A stretch of 64,000 bases of DNA from Arcanobacterium_A hippocoleae_A (GCA_040360365.1 CP136412.1); one strand, 5' to 3'; numbered from the stretch's first letter, positions 1 to 7,850 are shown. The notes: generated from the letters alone by a model not told the origin. Program-made: numbers and translations.

Positions 1-2
1 AC

Positions 3-161
3 CCGCAGTCTGGCGTAGGTTCTGGCAACATCATGATTTGGGTGCTAGTAGGCGGGATCGTTGTGGCGCTCGTAGCGGCTTTGGCAATCGTGGGATCACG
101 GCGTAAAGCTGGGGTTACGCAAGGTGCTGCTGGAGTGACAGCGAATAACGACGAAGAATAG
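3..161 (+). CDS. C-terminal end of a membrane-anchored protein (partial)
   Basis: An open frame enters from the left edge and stops at TAG 159-161. About 52 residues are visible. They form one hydrophobic segment starting near IMIWVLVGGIVVALVAALA, followed by the basic stop-transfer SRRKAG and a short polar tail. This is the shape of an exported protein held by a C-terminal anchor. No LPxTG-like motif is visible just before the segment. The gene lies about 100 bases upstream of a TIGR03943-like gene and a permease, so a role in the same metal or envelope process is possible, but the visible part does not show function. Confidence 0.6.
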   Translation, partial: PQSGVGSGNIMIWVLVGGIVVALVAALAIVGSRRKAGVTQGAAGVTANNDEE

Positions 162-175
162 TTTCTAGATTAGCG

Positions 176-215
176 TGCCTTGCCGAAAGGATGGAAGTGT
201 CCTCTTGGCAAGGCA
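176..215 (+). terminator. Stem-loop between the anchored protein and the TIGR03943 gene
   Basis: Nine-base arms at 176-184 (TGCCTTGCC) and 207-215 (GGCAAGGCA) are exactly complementary. An inner AGGA/TCCT pairing may extend the stem. There is no clear T-run after it, so it may be a weak terminator or a structured leader of the next gene. It also argues against starting the next protein at the in-frame codon at 180. Confidence 0.45.
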
Positions 216-266
216 TTGCAAAAATCTGTGCAAGAAGGACCGGGAGAATCCCGAAGGATGAGCAAA

Positions 267-1073
267 ATGACAACAGATGCGGAGTTTCACTCGCTGCGGA
301 TGGACACTAGCCGGGCGAATTTCGCGGGGTGCGCGATTCTTGCGGTAATTGGGGCAGTGCTGATTGCCTTGGTATTTACTAACGGTCTCTCAAACTATCT
401 GCAGCCTGTGTTTAAGCCGTGGATTGCCTTGACTGGTGCGTCCCTAATGGCTTTGGGGCTGTGGACTTCGCTGTGTTTATCGTCCCATGCTGCGCATCAG
501 ATTCACGAAGCTCATGCGGAATCGGCAGGGCATGAACATCGCCTGCATCGTACGGTCTACCTGCTGCTAGTGCCGCTGCTGCTGGTGTTGGTGGCTTTGC
601 CCGCACCACTGGGATCGTCCCTGGTGAACTCTGCTGCAGTAGGCGGCGGGCAGGGGACGGCGCCTACTGCTCCGTCGCAATCTGCCGTGCAGCGGGTGCA
701 GCGTAATTCCGATGGTACGTTAGCTTACCCGGTGCTGAACGAGGGAGTGAACGAGTTAGATTTGGAGGAGCTAAACAGCCGCTATTCTTTTGGCTCCAAA
801 TCACAATTGGCTGGGAAACAGGTGAAACTGGTCGGTTTTGTGGCGCCAGACCCCAATAACAGTGCGGTGTGGCGAGTTAGTCGTTTCAAGATTTACTGTT
901 GCGCTGCTGATGCAGTGCCTTATGTGGCTACCGTCCTTGGGGCAGCCATGCCGCCAGCAGATTCCTGGGTAGAAGTCACTGGAACTGTGGAAGTGTCACA
1001 GTCTGACGGGATTGTGGCACTGAGCGGGGTGCAAGTGAATCCGGTGAAGCAACCGGATTCACCGTATCTGTGA
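267..1073 (+). CDS. TIGR03943/YcgQ-like membrane protein
   Basis: A protein of about 268 residues. Two hydrophobic segments near the N-terminus (CAILAVIGAVLIALVF and WIALTGASLMALGLW) are followed by a His-rich loop, a third hydrophobic stretch and a soluble C-terminal domain. That domain contains YCCAADA (codons from 894), the paired-cysteine motif typical of the TIGR03943/DUF1980 (YcgQ) family. I chose ATG 267 because GAAGG at 253-257 is well spaced; ATG 258 abuts that site, and the frame opens earlier inside a hairpin. The next gene is its usual partner, a DUF318-type permease 20 bases downstream, so the two probably work together at the membrane. The substrate is not established; the cysteines and histidines hint at a metal or thiol link, which is inference. 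Confidence 0.75.
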   Translation: MTTDAEFHSLRMDTSRANFAGCAILAVIGAVLIALVFTNGLSNYLQPVFKPWIALTGASLMALGLWTSLCLSSHAAHQIHEAHAESAGHEHRLHRTVYLLLVPLLLVLVALPAPLGSSLVNSAAVGGGQGTAPTAPSQSAVQRVQRNSDGTLAYPVLNEGVNELDLEELNSRYSFGSKSQLAGKQVKLVGFVAPDPNNSAVWRVSRFKIYCCAADAVPYVATVLGAAMPPADSWVEVTGTVEVSQSDGIVALSGVQVNPVKQPDSPYL

Positions 1074-1093
1074 GCGATGGGTGAAAGAAGAGG

Positions 1094-2099
1094 ATGAGTC
1101 TGATGATTAAGAATCCGGTTTTAGCCAGATTGCGTGCAGCTCACCAATTTTGGGTGCTGGTGTTGTTATCGGCGGCGGCAGTGATGCTGGTGGCGCTAAC
1201 TGCGATTACCGGGCCGGTATGGAAAATGCCGGGAACGCTCGAATCCTGGGCGGCTATCACCATCGCTATTGTCTTCCAGGCCCTGCCATTTCTAGTGTTG
1301 GGGATTTTGGTTTCTGCCGTTATTTCCGCCATTGTTCCTGAGGATTTGCTGCGTCGTTTTACCCCACGTAACGAGGTGGCTGCGGTGCCGGTGGTCTGTT
1401 CGACAGGTTTACTGCTGCCGGGATGCGAGTGTGCCTCGGTGCCGGTGTCTAACGCGCTCATGCGCCGGGGGATTCCCCGGCTGCTGCGTTGGCGTTCCTG
1501 CTGGCTAGTCCGGCTATTAACCCGGTAGTTCTGATTTCCACGGCCGTTGCCTATACCGGGCGTCCGGAGATGGCTTGGGCGCGGCTGGCGGCTTCGCTGG
1601 TGGCTGCGGTGTTGGTGGGTTGGCTGTGGATTGCTTTTGGCAGTGATACGTCGATAAAGCGAAGTGAAGTGCACGGAGAGGTGACGGTTTCCAAATTGGA
1701 GGCGTTTCGCACGGCTGCTTTCCATGACCTGCTCAATACTGGGGGATTCTTGGTTTTGGGGCGATGGCAGCAGCGGCCGTGAAAGTGCTGGTGCCGCGCT
1801 ACTGGTTTCAAGCTTTGGAGCAGGTGCCTTTTGCGACTATCTTGGCAGTAGTGGTGCTGGCAGTGCTGTTGTCTTTGTGTTCAGAGGCTGACGCTTTCAT
1901 TGCGGCATCGCTGACGCACACCTCGTTGACTGCACAACTTGTGTTCCTGGTGGTTGGGCCGATGGTGGATCTGAAACTGATCGCGATGCAGACCGGCACC
2001 TGGGGCGGGCGTTTCGCGCGGCGTTTCGTACCACTCACCTTGCTAGTGGCGATAGCTGCAGGTTGTTTTATCGGCTTCCTGTTCTTTGGCTCGCTGTAA
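1094..2099 (+). CDS. DUF318/ArsP-like two-part permease (frame broken twice)
   Basis: Joined across two breaks this gives about 335 residues with eight or so hydrophobic segments. The first half carries LLLPGCECASVPVSNAL, the conserved Cys-x-Cys region of the DUF318 permease family (YcgR/ArsP type). The second half repeats the fold with CSEADAFIAASLTH. The first break lies at the CCCCGG run near 1480 and the second at the GGGG run at 1758-1761. Restoring one G at each reconnects the protein (GIPR to AAALAF, VLG to AMAAAA). Loss of single bases in homopolymers points to sequence error rather than decay. The gene forms a probable operon with the preceding TIGR03943 gene. Family members export organic arsenicals or are uncharacterised, so the substrate here is unknown. 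Confidence 0.75.
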
Positions 2100-2174
2100 T
2101 TGCGCTGCGGTTCTTTCCCGTAGTGCTGCTTTTGCGTGGCGGTCGGCAGCTTATTTCCTTTTTCGCAGATGCAA

Positions 2175-2204
2175 AAATGCCGCTCTTATGAAAGAGCGGC
2201 ATTT
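2175..2204 (-). terminator. Terminator of tRNA-Val
   Basis: Perfect 13-base arms (2175-2187 and 2192-2204) flank a four-base loop. Read on the minus strand the stem runs into TTTTT, as expected for an intrinsic terminator just after the tRNA 3' end. It can also stop the convergent permease operon. Confidence 0.8.
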
Positions 2205-2209
2205 AGCGG

Positions 2210-2282
2210 TGGACCCTACCGGACTCGAACCGATGACAACCTGGGTGTAAACCAGGTGCTCTACCAACTGAGCTAAGAGTCC
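2210..2282 (-). tRNA. tRNA-Val (anticodon TAC)
   Basis: The minus strand folds into a full cloverleaf. The acceptor GGACTCT pairs with AGGGTCC (one G-T), the D-arm has AGCTCAGTTGG, and the anticodon stem CCTGG/CCAGG encloses a loop with anticodon TAC. The T-arm contains GGTTCGAGTCC. The discriminator is A and CCA is not encoded. It marks the left edge of the accessory island. Confidence 0.95.
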
Positions 2283-2303
2283 GTAAACGAATTTACGGAC
2301 TCT
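2276..2303 (-). promoter_or_regulatory. Palindrome overlapping the tRNA-Val 5' end
   Basis: A perfect inverted repeat with 12-base arms (2276-2287 and 2292-2303) and loop TTCG when read on the minus strand. One arm contains the first seven bases of the mature tRNA. In the precursor this hairpin would compete with the acceptor stem. Confidence 0.6.
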
Positions 2304-2599
2304 TTACGGATTTGTAAAATCCAATTACTAAAAATCTATCGGCCACGATTGGCTGTTTTCGGTGAAGCACCGCTAAAAACAAGGCGTCTCTATTTGTTTT
2401 CCGCCGGCAAAGCTGGCAAATACTGTAGGATGAAAAAATCCTTAGTCTCTACTTTGAGATTATCTGCTGCATAGTCAGCAATACGTTGCAAGTTGGTTGA
2501 GGGATTCCGCGTACTAGCAGTTCGCAACCATAACTAGCCGATAACTGGTAACGATGCCGCTATTCCAATAAGCGTTTCGTAATACTAACGGGAGTGATT
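2304..2599. other. Gene-free stretch before the lipoprotein
   Basis: No coding frame, RNA gene or strong hairpin is visible here beyond the tRNA-Val palindrome at its left end. It should hold the tRNA-Val promoter on the minus strand and the lipoprotein promoter on the plus strand; neither can be placed with confidence. Confidence 0.4.
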
Positions 2600-3103
2600 A
2601 TGGTGAAATTTTCATTTAAAAAACTCTCCGCATCTTTGTTGGTGTTAGGTGCAATTTTTGTTCTTTCGGGGTGTACGCAGCTGCCGCGCGACGAGGAACA
2701 TAATGATGAGGCTTCCAGTCTTTCACCAACTGCCCTTAAGCAATATGTTGCGGAACAGTGGGATGTTACCCAGTTTTTAGCGCAAGCCTCATTTCGTGCG
2801 GACAAGCATTTAGATCTTAAACCGGGTAAAGAAAAATCTTTTTACCGTCAGATAGCATTTGCTTGTGCACAAGATTCTCCCAGTCCGGTCTCGATTTGGC
2901 TGCGTCACGGCAGTGAAATGCGCAGACTGATGGAGTTAGAAGCCTGCGGTTCGGCAAATTCAATCCAGACAGTGGGGTTGTCGTCGACGCTTTTTCCGCA
3001 GGCTGAACAGGCTGTGTTCATCGCCAAAGATGATACCCGCATAACCACTATTATTTTTGAAACTACCCAGGAGAAACCATTTGGCTGTGTCAAGTTTTGT
3101 TGA
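2600..3103 (+). CDS. Small lipoprotein of unknown function
   Basis: A 167-residue protein with a lipoprotein signal: basic KFSFKK, a hydrophobic core and the lipobox LSGC near residue 25, so it should be lipid-anchored outside the membrane. GGGAG at 2590-2594 sits close before ATG 2600; a GTG six bases upstream overlaps that site. The mature part contains no domain I recognise. The end may be affected by a lost base. Adding one T in the TTTT run near 3090 would replace the last residues by a longer tail stopping at TGA 3148-3150, but this is not proven. It is the first gene of the island after tRNA-Val. Confidence 0.65.
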   Translation: MVKFSFKKLSASLLVLGAIFVLSGCTQLPRDEEHNDEASSLSPTALKQYVAEQWDVTQFLAQASFRADKHLDLKPGKEKSFYRQIAFACAQDSPSPVSIWLRHGSEMRRLMELEACGSANSIQTVGLSSTLFPQAEQAVFIAKDDTRITTIIFETTQEKPFGCVKFC

Positions 3104-3239
3104 CGGGTAAACCTGTATTTTCGGTTTCGGCTGTTTGTGCGCACTATTGAACAGAATTATGACACATCACTATTTGTTTTTTGAGAGGATTGGAATGTGC
3201 TGCCATACCATGCATTCAATAGCAAGGGCATGGCTTCTC

Positions 3240-3445
3240 TTTTACGTAACTGGCGGCAAGAAGAAGGAAACTTTACGTAAGTGGTGGCAAGAACTCAGTC
3301 CGAAATTTCCGCTCACCGCCACCCCTTGCATTTTCGCAGTTCACAAGCTTACGAAAACGACGGAGAGCACCGTCGTGAAATAAATCCAAACATTTCGCCA
3401 CCAGTTACGTAACCATACAAGGCATTACGCCACCAGTTACGTTAA
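3240..3445. repeat. Cluster of four 18-21 base repeats, two in each orientation
   Basis: Copies related to TTGCCGCCAGTTACGTAA occur at 3240-3260 and 3271-3291 (minus orientation) and at 3392-3412 and 3423-3445 (plus orientation). A small hairpin (3357-3376, seven-base arms) lies between the pairs. The same repeat family recurs at 28057-28372. Outward-facing repeated ends resemble the multiple transposase-binding sites of some transposons, but no transposase is present. The rest of the 3104-3527 gap shows no gene. Confidence 0.7.
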
Positions 3446-3527
3446 AAAACGATGTCGCCGCATTTCCACTAGCACTGCACATACGTTTCCGATATTATGT
3501 ATGTGCAAGTGTTTAGTAGGAGGGGTT

Positions 3528-3800
3528 ATGCCATCAAGCAGTCTGACAGTACGGATTGACAGCCAGCTCAAAGAAGAAACCGCAAGAGTGGTGGAACATT
3601 ACGGGCTTGACCTATCGTCGGTCATTCGGGCTTTCTTCACCGAGATAGTGAACACCAACATGATTCCCTTGTCTTTTGATTACGGCAGGCCTAACGTGCA
3701 AAGCCTCGCGGCTCTCAAGGAGACGGAACAAATGATTACCTCAGGCGGCGGGCAAGCCTATTCCACTGGTCGTGATTTACTCGAAGCCGCTTTGCAATGA
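3528..3800 (+). CDS. RelB/DinJ-family antitoxin
   Basis: A 90-residue protein beginning SSSLTVRIDSQLKEETARVV, the N-terminal ribbon-helix-helix strand and helix of RelB/DinJ antitoxins, followed by LDLSSVIRAFFTEIVN. The C-terminal half is polar and probably binds the toxin. The start at ATG 3528 is supported by the strong AGGAGGGG at 3518-3525. The stop overlaps the toxin start (ATGA, 3797-3800), indicating translational coupling. RelB/DinJ proteins usually repress their own promoter; the region just upstream is repeat-rich and could hold the operator, which I did not identify. Confidence 0.85.
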   Translation: MPSSSLTVRIDSQLKEETARVVEHYGLDLSSVIRAFFTEIVNTNMIPLSFDYGRPNVQSLAALKETEQMITSGGGQAYSTGRDLLEAALQ

Positions 3801-4102
3801 GTAGACGTCTGAGTGCTAAGTTTACATCTGCTTTTGGTAGGGATCTGAAGAAGAAAGCGGGAAAACGAAACTGGGATCTAGGTCAGCTAGAAACAGTCAT
3901 CGACCTCATCTTGGAAAATTCGGTGGAATCACTAAATCTCCTGAAGCAGCGCCATAAAATGCATAAGCTTTCTGGGTAATGGGGTGGCAGCAGCGAATGT
4001 CATGTGGCGAATGCCGGTGACTGGCTGGTTGTCTGGAGGGTCTGTAGTGGTATTGCCTATTTTCAGCGCACAGGTTCACATGAGGAATTGTTCAGTAGGT
4101 AA
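3797..4102 (+). pseudogene. YafQ/RelE-like mRNA interferase toxin with an internal stop
   Basis: The frame starts at the ATG overlapping the antitoxin stop and reads 60 codons to TAA 3977-3979. Translation past that stop, in the same frame, continues with clear YafQ similarity: HKLSG, then WGGSSECHV, GDWLVVWRV and RTGSHEELF, ending at TAA 4100-4102 (about 100 codons, normal for YafQ). In E. coli YafQ the matching place reads GSW, so a TCA-to-TAA change would explain the stop. The lost part holds the catalytic histidines and the Asp-Trp pair, so the short product should be inactive. Because the frame is the same on both sides, a lost homopolymer base cannot explain it. Confidence 0.75.
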
Positions 4103-4169
4103 CTGCTGGACTTTGAGATGTAGGTGAACGGACGTAAGGCTCCGAGTGGATGTGTTTAACGTATAATCT

Positions 4170-4619
4170 CGCCAAAGATGCGCCCGCGTCTCGGTTTCAG
4201 ACCCACGTGAAGGTGTTTATGACTTCGCGGATGCCGACGTTGGCGAGAGTGCAGTGCTTGCCGGTGAAACTATGCCAGAACCATTCGGTTACTTGTTGGA
4301 AGTGTAGCGAGATGGCAGACTGTTCAAATTCTTCATCTCCCACCGCTTTATGAAAACCAGGGGTCTGGTACGCAGCTTGGAGAAAGACCGCAGTATTACT
4401 AGTGGTCACGGCCTTACGGCCTGCAGTGTTATCTTGAAGTGAATGGCGGGAATCGTACGTTTCTCGTTTTGTGAAATCCGCACAGCTTGCAGCATAGCTG
4501 CTGTGCGTCTGCCGTCGGTAAACAACGGCCACACCCACCGGCGATTAGCCACAAGCTGAAACCACATGATTCCTCCCGAGTCTTTTCCGTCTAATTGTAC
4601 GTTTCTCCTACGCAAAGGA
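4170..4619 (+). pseudogene. Degraded coding remnant
   Basis: One plus-strand frame reads protein-like stretches interrupted by stops. It contains SDPREGVYDFADADVGESA and PEPFGYLLEV, then TAG, RDGRLFKFFISHRF and further residues to TGA near 4437. It remains in phase with the recombinase fragment that follows. No family is recognisable. Minus-strand frames across the same bases look less protein-like. I take the stretch for decayed gene material within the island. Confidence 0.35.
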
Positions 4620-4838
4620 ATGCAGACCTATGACAAGGTCAAGAACCTTCAGGCGCAGATTACAGAGCGCCAAGCAAAACATCATGCACTACTCACCGCC
4701 TACGACCAACTAGTCCGCCAACCGATCAGTGAGTTTCAGCCCACCCAGTGGACAGCCTTGATCGATTACGCCATTGTTGGCATCGAGAATATCGAGTTTT
4801 TCTTCCGTGACGGACGCACAATCAGCATCGACCTATAG
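4620..4838 (+). pseudogene. C-terminal fragment of a serine recombinase (copy A)
   Basis: The frame from ATG 4620 to TAG 4836-4838 encodes about 72 residues. A coiled-coil stretch (YDKVKNLQAQITERQAKHH) is followed by the characteristic tail PTQWTALIDYAIV and FFFRDGRTI. Large serine recombinases of integrative elements end this way, with a coil and then a short beta-rich tail. The catalytic domain and zinc ribbon are absent upstream, so this is a remnant. A second copy of the tail lies at 7623-7721, on the far side of the RHH/ATPase genes. Confidence 0.65.
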
Positions 4839-4970
4839 ATCCAACCGGACGTCGAGAATGATAAATCGGCGGCCACGCGAAGCTTTGCAAGCATCCCCGC
4901 ACCCATTGAGACACAAAACGGCTGTGCTTCTATAGTTGCGAAAACCATTTTATCGTAATACGATATTGAT

Positions 4971-5219
4971 ATGCCTGAAACAATCAACGGCGCACCTGTC
5001 ACCGAGGATCAGATTACTGCATGGGCTGACGAGGCCGAGCGTGGCTATGACGTCGAAATCTTACGCAAACGCGGCCGTGGTCGTCCTGGTCGCGCGGCGC
5101 AGCCGAGTCGTGTAGTAGCGGTGCGTTTTACCGACGACGAGTTAGCTTATATTGATGCCAAGGCGGCGAGATTGGATAAGACTCGTTCAGAGTTGTTGCG
5201 TGAATCGGCGCTGGCATGA
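4971..5219 (+). CDS. Ribbon-helix-helix (CopG-like) antitoxin
   Basis: An 82-residue protein. The N-terminal half (EDQITAWADEAERGYDVEIL) precedes a basic linker (KRGRGRPGRA). The C-terminal half has the RHH pattern VVAVRFTDDELAYIDAKAA and then LDKTRSELLRESA. This layout is common in actinobacterial antitoxins paired with small toxins beginning with IHDSARKHG. The stop overlaps the ATG of the next short frame by ATGA, again as in such pairs. It probably represses its own transcription. It starts about 130 bases after recombinase fragment A. Confidence 0.75.
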   Translation: MPETINGAPVTEDQITAWADEAERGYDVEILRKRGRGRPGRAAQPSRVVAVRFTDDELAYIDAKAARLDKTRSELLRESALA

Positions 5220-5368
5220 GTATCTCTATCCATGACTCAGCTCGCAAGCATGGAATAGCAGATCAAGATTCCTTGCAGGCAGCTTTCCGGTACGATGTGA
5301 ACGGGAACCAGTCGCCGTTGCGGCTAATCGCTCCAAGGAGTTCATGCAAGCCAGTTAGGACGATTTAA
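5216..5368 (+). pseudogene. Truncated toxin partner of the RHH antitoxin
   Basis: A 50-codon frame overlapping the RHH gene by four bases. It begins with SIHDSARKHGIADQD, the start of a small actinobacterial toxin-like family that normally runs to about 90-100 residues. After roughly 27 residues the match ends and the rest (NGNQSPLRLIAPRS) does not look like the family. The gene is therefore probably truncated by the junction that brought in the downstream ATPase. Family recognition is from memory of such pairs and is moderate only. Confidence 0.5.
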
Positions 5369-5369
5369 C

Positions 5370-7614
5370 ATGATCCAGGTCGAGGCCAATGAATCTTTGC
5401 GGAATGTTGCAAAGAACTCATTAGTTGGAATAAAGCTACTGAATGATTCAGTCTTCTTCGGAATCAACGGCGCTGGAAAGACGACGGTGTGTGAGGTGCT
5501 CAGTCGAGCCGCAACATTGAAAGATGATCGGGAAGATAATAGTGAGCCAGTTCGCGTCTACGCTTTCGATGATCAATGGCGAAAAAACAAGGTTGGTGAC
5601 TTTGTTGAAGGCGGTTCAGCTGAAGGTGTGACCACCGTCAGGCTCAGCGAAGGAGCGCGCGACCTAGAAGAAGCGATCCGAGTGGCGCAAGCAGAGCTGG
5701 AATCAGCCAGAATCGATCTCACGGAAAAGGACAAGAGAAAAAAGCTGCTGAAAAGAGTTTGGATGAAGTAGTCGAAAGTGTTTTCAGCGGTCTGCGTAAA
5801 GCTCTTGAGAAGAACTGCTCAAAATTAGGCGGGAGACAATTTAATAGAAGAGTGATACGCGAGATGCTAGAGGAGGGGCGGGCACATTATTGACTTCCAA
5901 AGAAGTTGAGGACTGCATCCGCATCGCAAATTCCCAAAAGGCTGGTTTTCTTCCTACTCTGCCCCACCTTCCGGTTGGCTGGTCCTTTTCCGATGAACTT
6001 TGGCAGCAAACCACCGAAGAACCGCCAATAGTTCAAACGGTGGTCGCGACCTTATCCGACTGGGTCCGTGAAGGCCTAGCAACCCACAAAGCTGGAGACT
6101 CATGCCAGTTTTGCGGTGGAACAGTCTCAGCGCAACGACTAAAGGATATTGAAAATGCAATTCGCCAGGCTGAGGTAGAAGCTCCTGCTCTCGTTAAGCA
6201 ACAGCTAGGGGAATGCAGGAGCGCTAGGTCAGCACTGAGAGATTTCAAGACAAAACTCGATGGGGTCGACCTGTCCAGCTCAATTTACAGTGAAGACTTG
6301 CCCGCAAAGAAAGCGGAGGTCTTGCTAGAAACGCAAAGTGTCCTGAGTCAACTTGAGGTCTCGGAGGATGTGCTTAATAAGCGAGTAAAGAATCCTCTTT
6401 CTCCAGTTCACAGCGACAAGCCAAACGTTGATTTTTCTGCACTTCAAGAGAAATTCAAGGCTCTCGAAGATGCGCACTCCGAAGCGCATGAACACATAGA
6501 TCAGCACGAGAGAAACAAAGAAAGAGCAGTCGATCGATTGAAGAGACACTGCTGCGCAACAGACGGGTCAGGTTGGGATTCGGCTGAAAAAGCACTTAAG
6601 GTGGCTACTCAGGCGAAAAATGTGGCGATCAACGCAGAACATGCTGCCAAAACATGCCTAGAGAACCTCAAACGGCAAGTCTCAACCACCGCTTACACTG
6701 CTGAGTTCCTCGACAAGAGCCTGAGCTTGATCTTATGGGATAGGACCTTGCGGGTTTCCGAAGGCAATACCGGCGAAGGGTATAGAATCACCCGCCATGA
6801 TGAGAAGGCTGAGGGCATGTCGGAAGGCGAGAAGCAACTAGTCTCACTCCTCTACTTCTGCGCCGAGTTTTTGACGGAGGATCGGAAGCAATCACTGAAA
6901 AACAGTGTGGTTATATTCGACGACTTGGGATCACAACTAGATGATGCTCGACTTCTTGCGGTAGATAGATTCATCTCCAATCACTTTCAGAATCCAAAGC
7001 CTGCCGCGCTGGTGTACTTCACGCACAGCCACAATTATCTAAAAATCTTACAATCTCGTCTCGCAGACAAGGCTGTGCCTAGGCGCAATCAAGAGCCTCG
7101 AAAAGCAATCTTTTATGAGGTTTACAAGGACGGTTTCAACAGTCTGGGACAATCTACTCGTTGGCGTCAGTGGGATGACACAGCTGTAGGACTGACTAAC
7201 GACTACTGGCTTTCGTTTTATATGGTTCTGAGAGCTTTCGAGGAGTTACAGAACGGCAATCCGCCAGAGTTAGGAACTGGGAACTTCTGTCGCAAGGTGC
7301 TCGAGGGGTTCACAGAATTCCGTGCACCTAGCAGTGATAATTTTGGCTCTCGTATGGACGCCATCCTCGCCCAGGGTGAATTCAAGTTGTCTCCAGCGTT
7401 GTCAAGAATCGTGAATAACTTATCGCATACCGACTTGAACCGATCTGGTGGTGTTTTGTCGAGGAATGAAATTGAGGTTGCCGTGATTCATACACTTAAT
7501 TTTCTGCGAATCGTTGACACCAAGCATTTCAACGGCCTACTGGTTAGATTTAGGAGCAAGGAGAGAGCAAGAGCGCTTGAGGCAGATTTAGTAAAGCGTA
7601 CGGGAGGATTGTAG
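5370..7614 (+). CDS. RloC/PrrC-like AAA ATPase, predicted anticodon nuclease (frame broken twice)
   Basis: Joined across two breaks the protein has about 748 residues. It shows Walker A GINGAGKTT at residues 31-39 and a long coiled-coil middle interrupted by CQFC (6103-6114), a Rad50-like zinc-hook motif known in RloC. It also has an ABC signature MSEGEKQL (6817-6840) and Walker B VVIFDDLGSQLD (Asp-Asp at 6919-6924). The C-terminal domain has RKVLE (Arg 7291, Glu 7303) and NNLSH (His 7426), matching in order the Arg-Glu-His triad of PrrC/RloC tRNA nucleases. Breaks lie at the A-run 5738-5743 and near TT 5887-5888; one added base at each restores the frame. RloC proteins cut tRNA anticodons on DNA damage or phage attack. 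The nuclease role is inferred from motifs only. Confidence 0.65.
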
Positions 7615-7622
7615 ACTTGCGG

Positions 7623-7721
7623 ACAACCCAATGGACAGCATTAATCGACCACGCCATTGTTAGCACCGAGAGCATAGAGTTCGCCTTCCGCGACGGACGC
7701 CGGGTCACCATCAGCTTGTAG
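7623..7721 (+). pseudogene. Serine-recombinase 3' end (copy B)
   Basis: Just after the ATPase stop, an open stretch reads TTQWTALIDHAIVSTESIEF and then AFRDGRRVTISL before TAG 7719-7721. It matches the tail of copy A at 4733-4838 in length, frame and most residues, but the DNA differs at many positions, so it is a related and not a recent duplicate. The upstream part of this recombinase is missing. The ATPase and RHH genes therefore sit between two recombinase tails. Confidence 0.6.
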
Positions 7722-7741
7722 ACCTAATTCATCGTCGCCAT

Positions 7742-7767
7742 GCCCGCCTCACTTGAGGGCGGGTTTT
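7742..7767 (+). terminator. Terminator at the right edge of the island
   Basis: CCCGCCTC and GAGGGCGGG form a GC-rich stem with a one-base bulge and a short loop, followed directly by TTTTCTT. It would end transcripts from the ATPase and recombinase remnant. Confidence 0.75.
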
Positions 7768-7788
7768 CTTATGCCCAAAAACTTTGCT

Positions 7789-7850
7789 ACCAGGAAAACA
7801 CGAACCCGCCAACGCTTAGACCAGGCAAAACGTGAACCCGCCAACGCTCG
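7789..7850. repeat. Two tandem copies of a 31-base unit
   Basis: Units at 7789-7819 and 7820-7850 share ACCAGG, AAAAC and GAACCCGCCAACGCT, differing at a few positions. A partial copy (TCGCCAACGCAA) follows near 7880. Only two units are present, with no spacer structure typical of CRISPR. The core CCGCCAACG is faintly similar to the CCGCCAGTTACG repeats elsewhere in the window. Confidence 0.6.

Noticed and set aside
3135..3383. An 82-codon plus-strand frame between the lipoprotein and antitoxin
   Set aside because: It covers the inverted repeats and has no ribosome site or family similarity.
4197..4615. Minus-strand open frames of 113 and 69 codons across the degraded stretch
   Set aside because: No similarity to known families, no ribosome site, and the plus strand in the same place reads more protein-like remnants continuous with the recombinase fragment.
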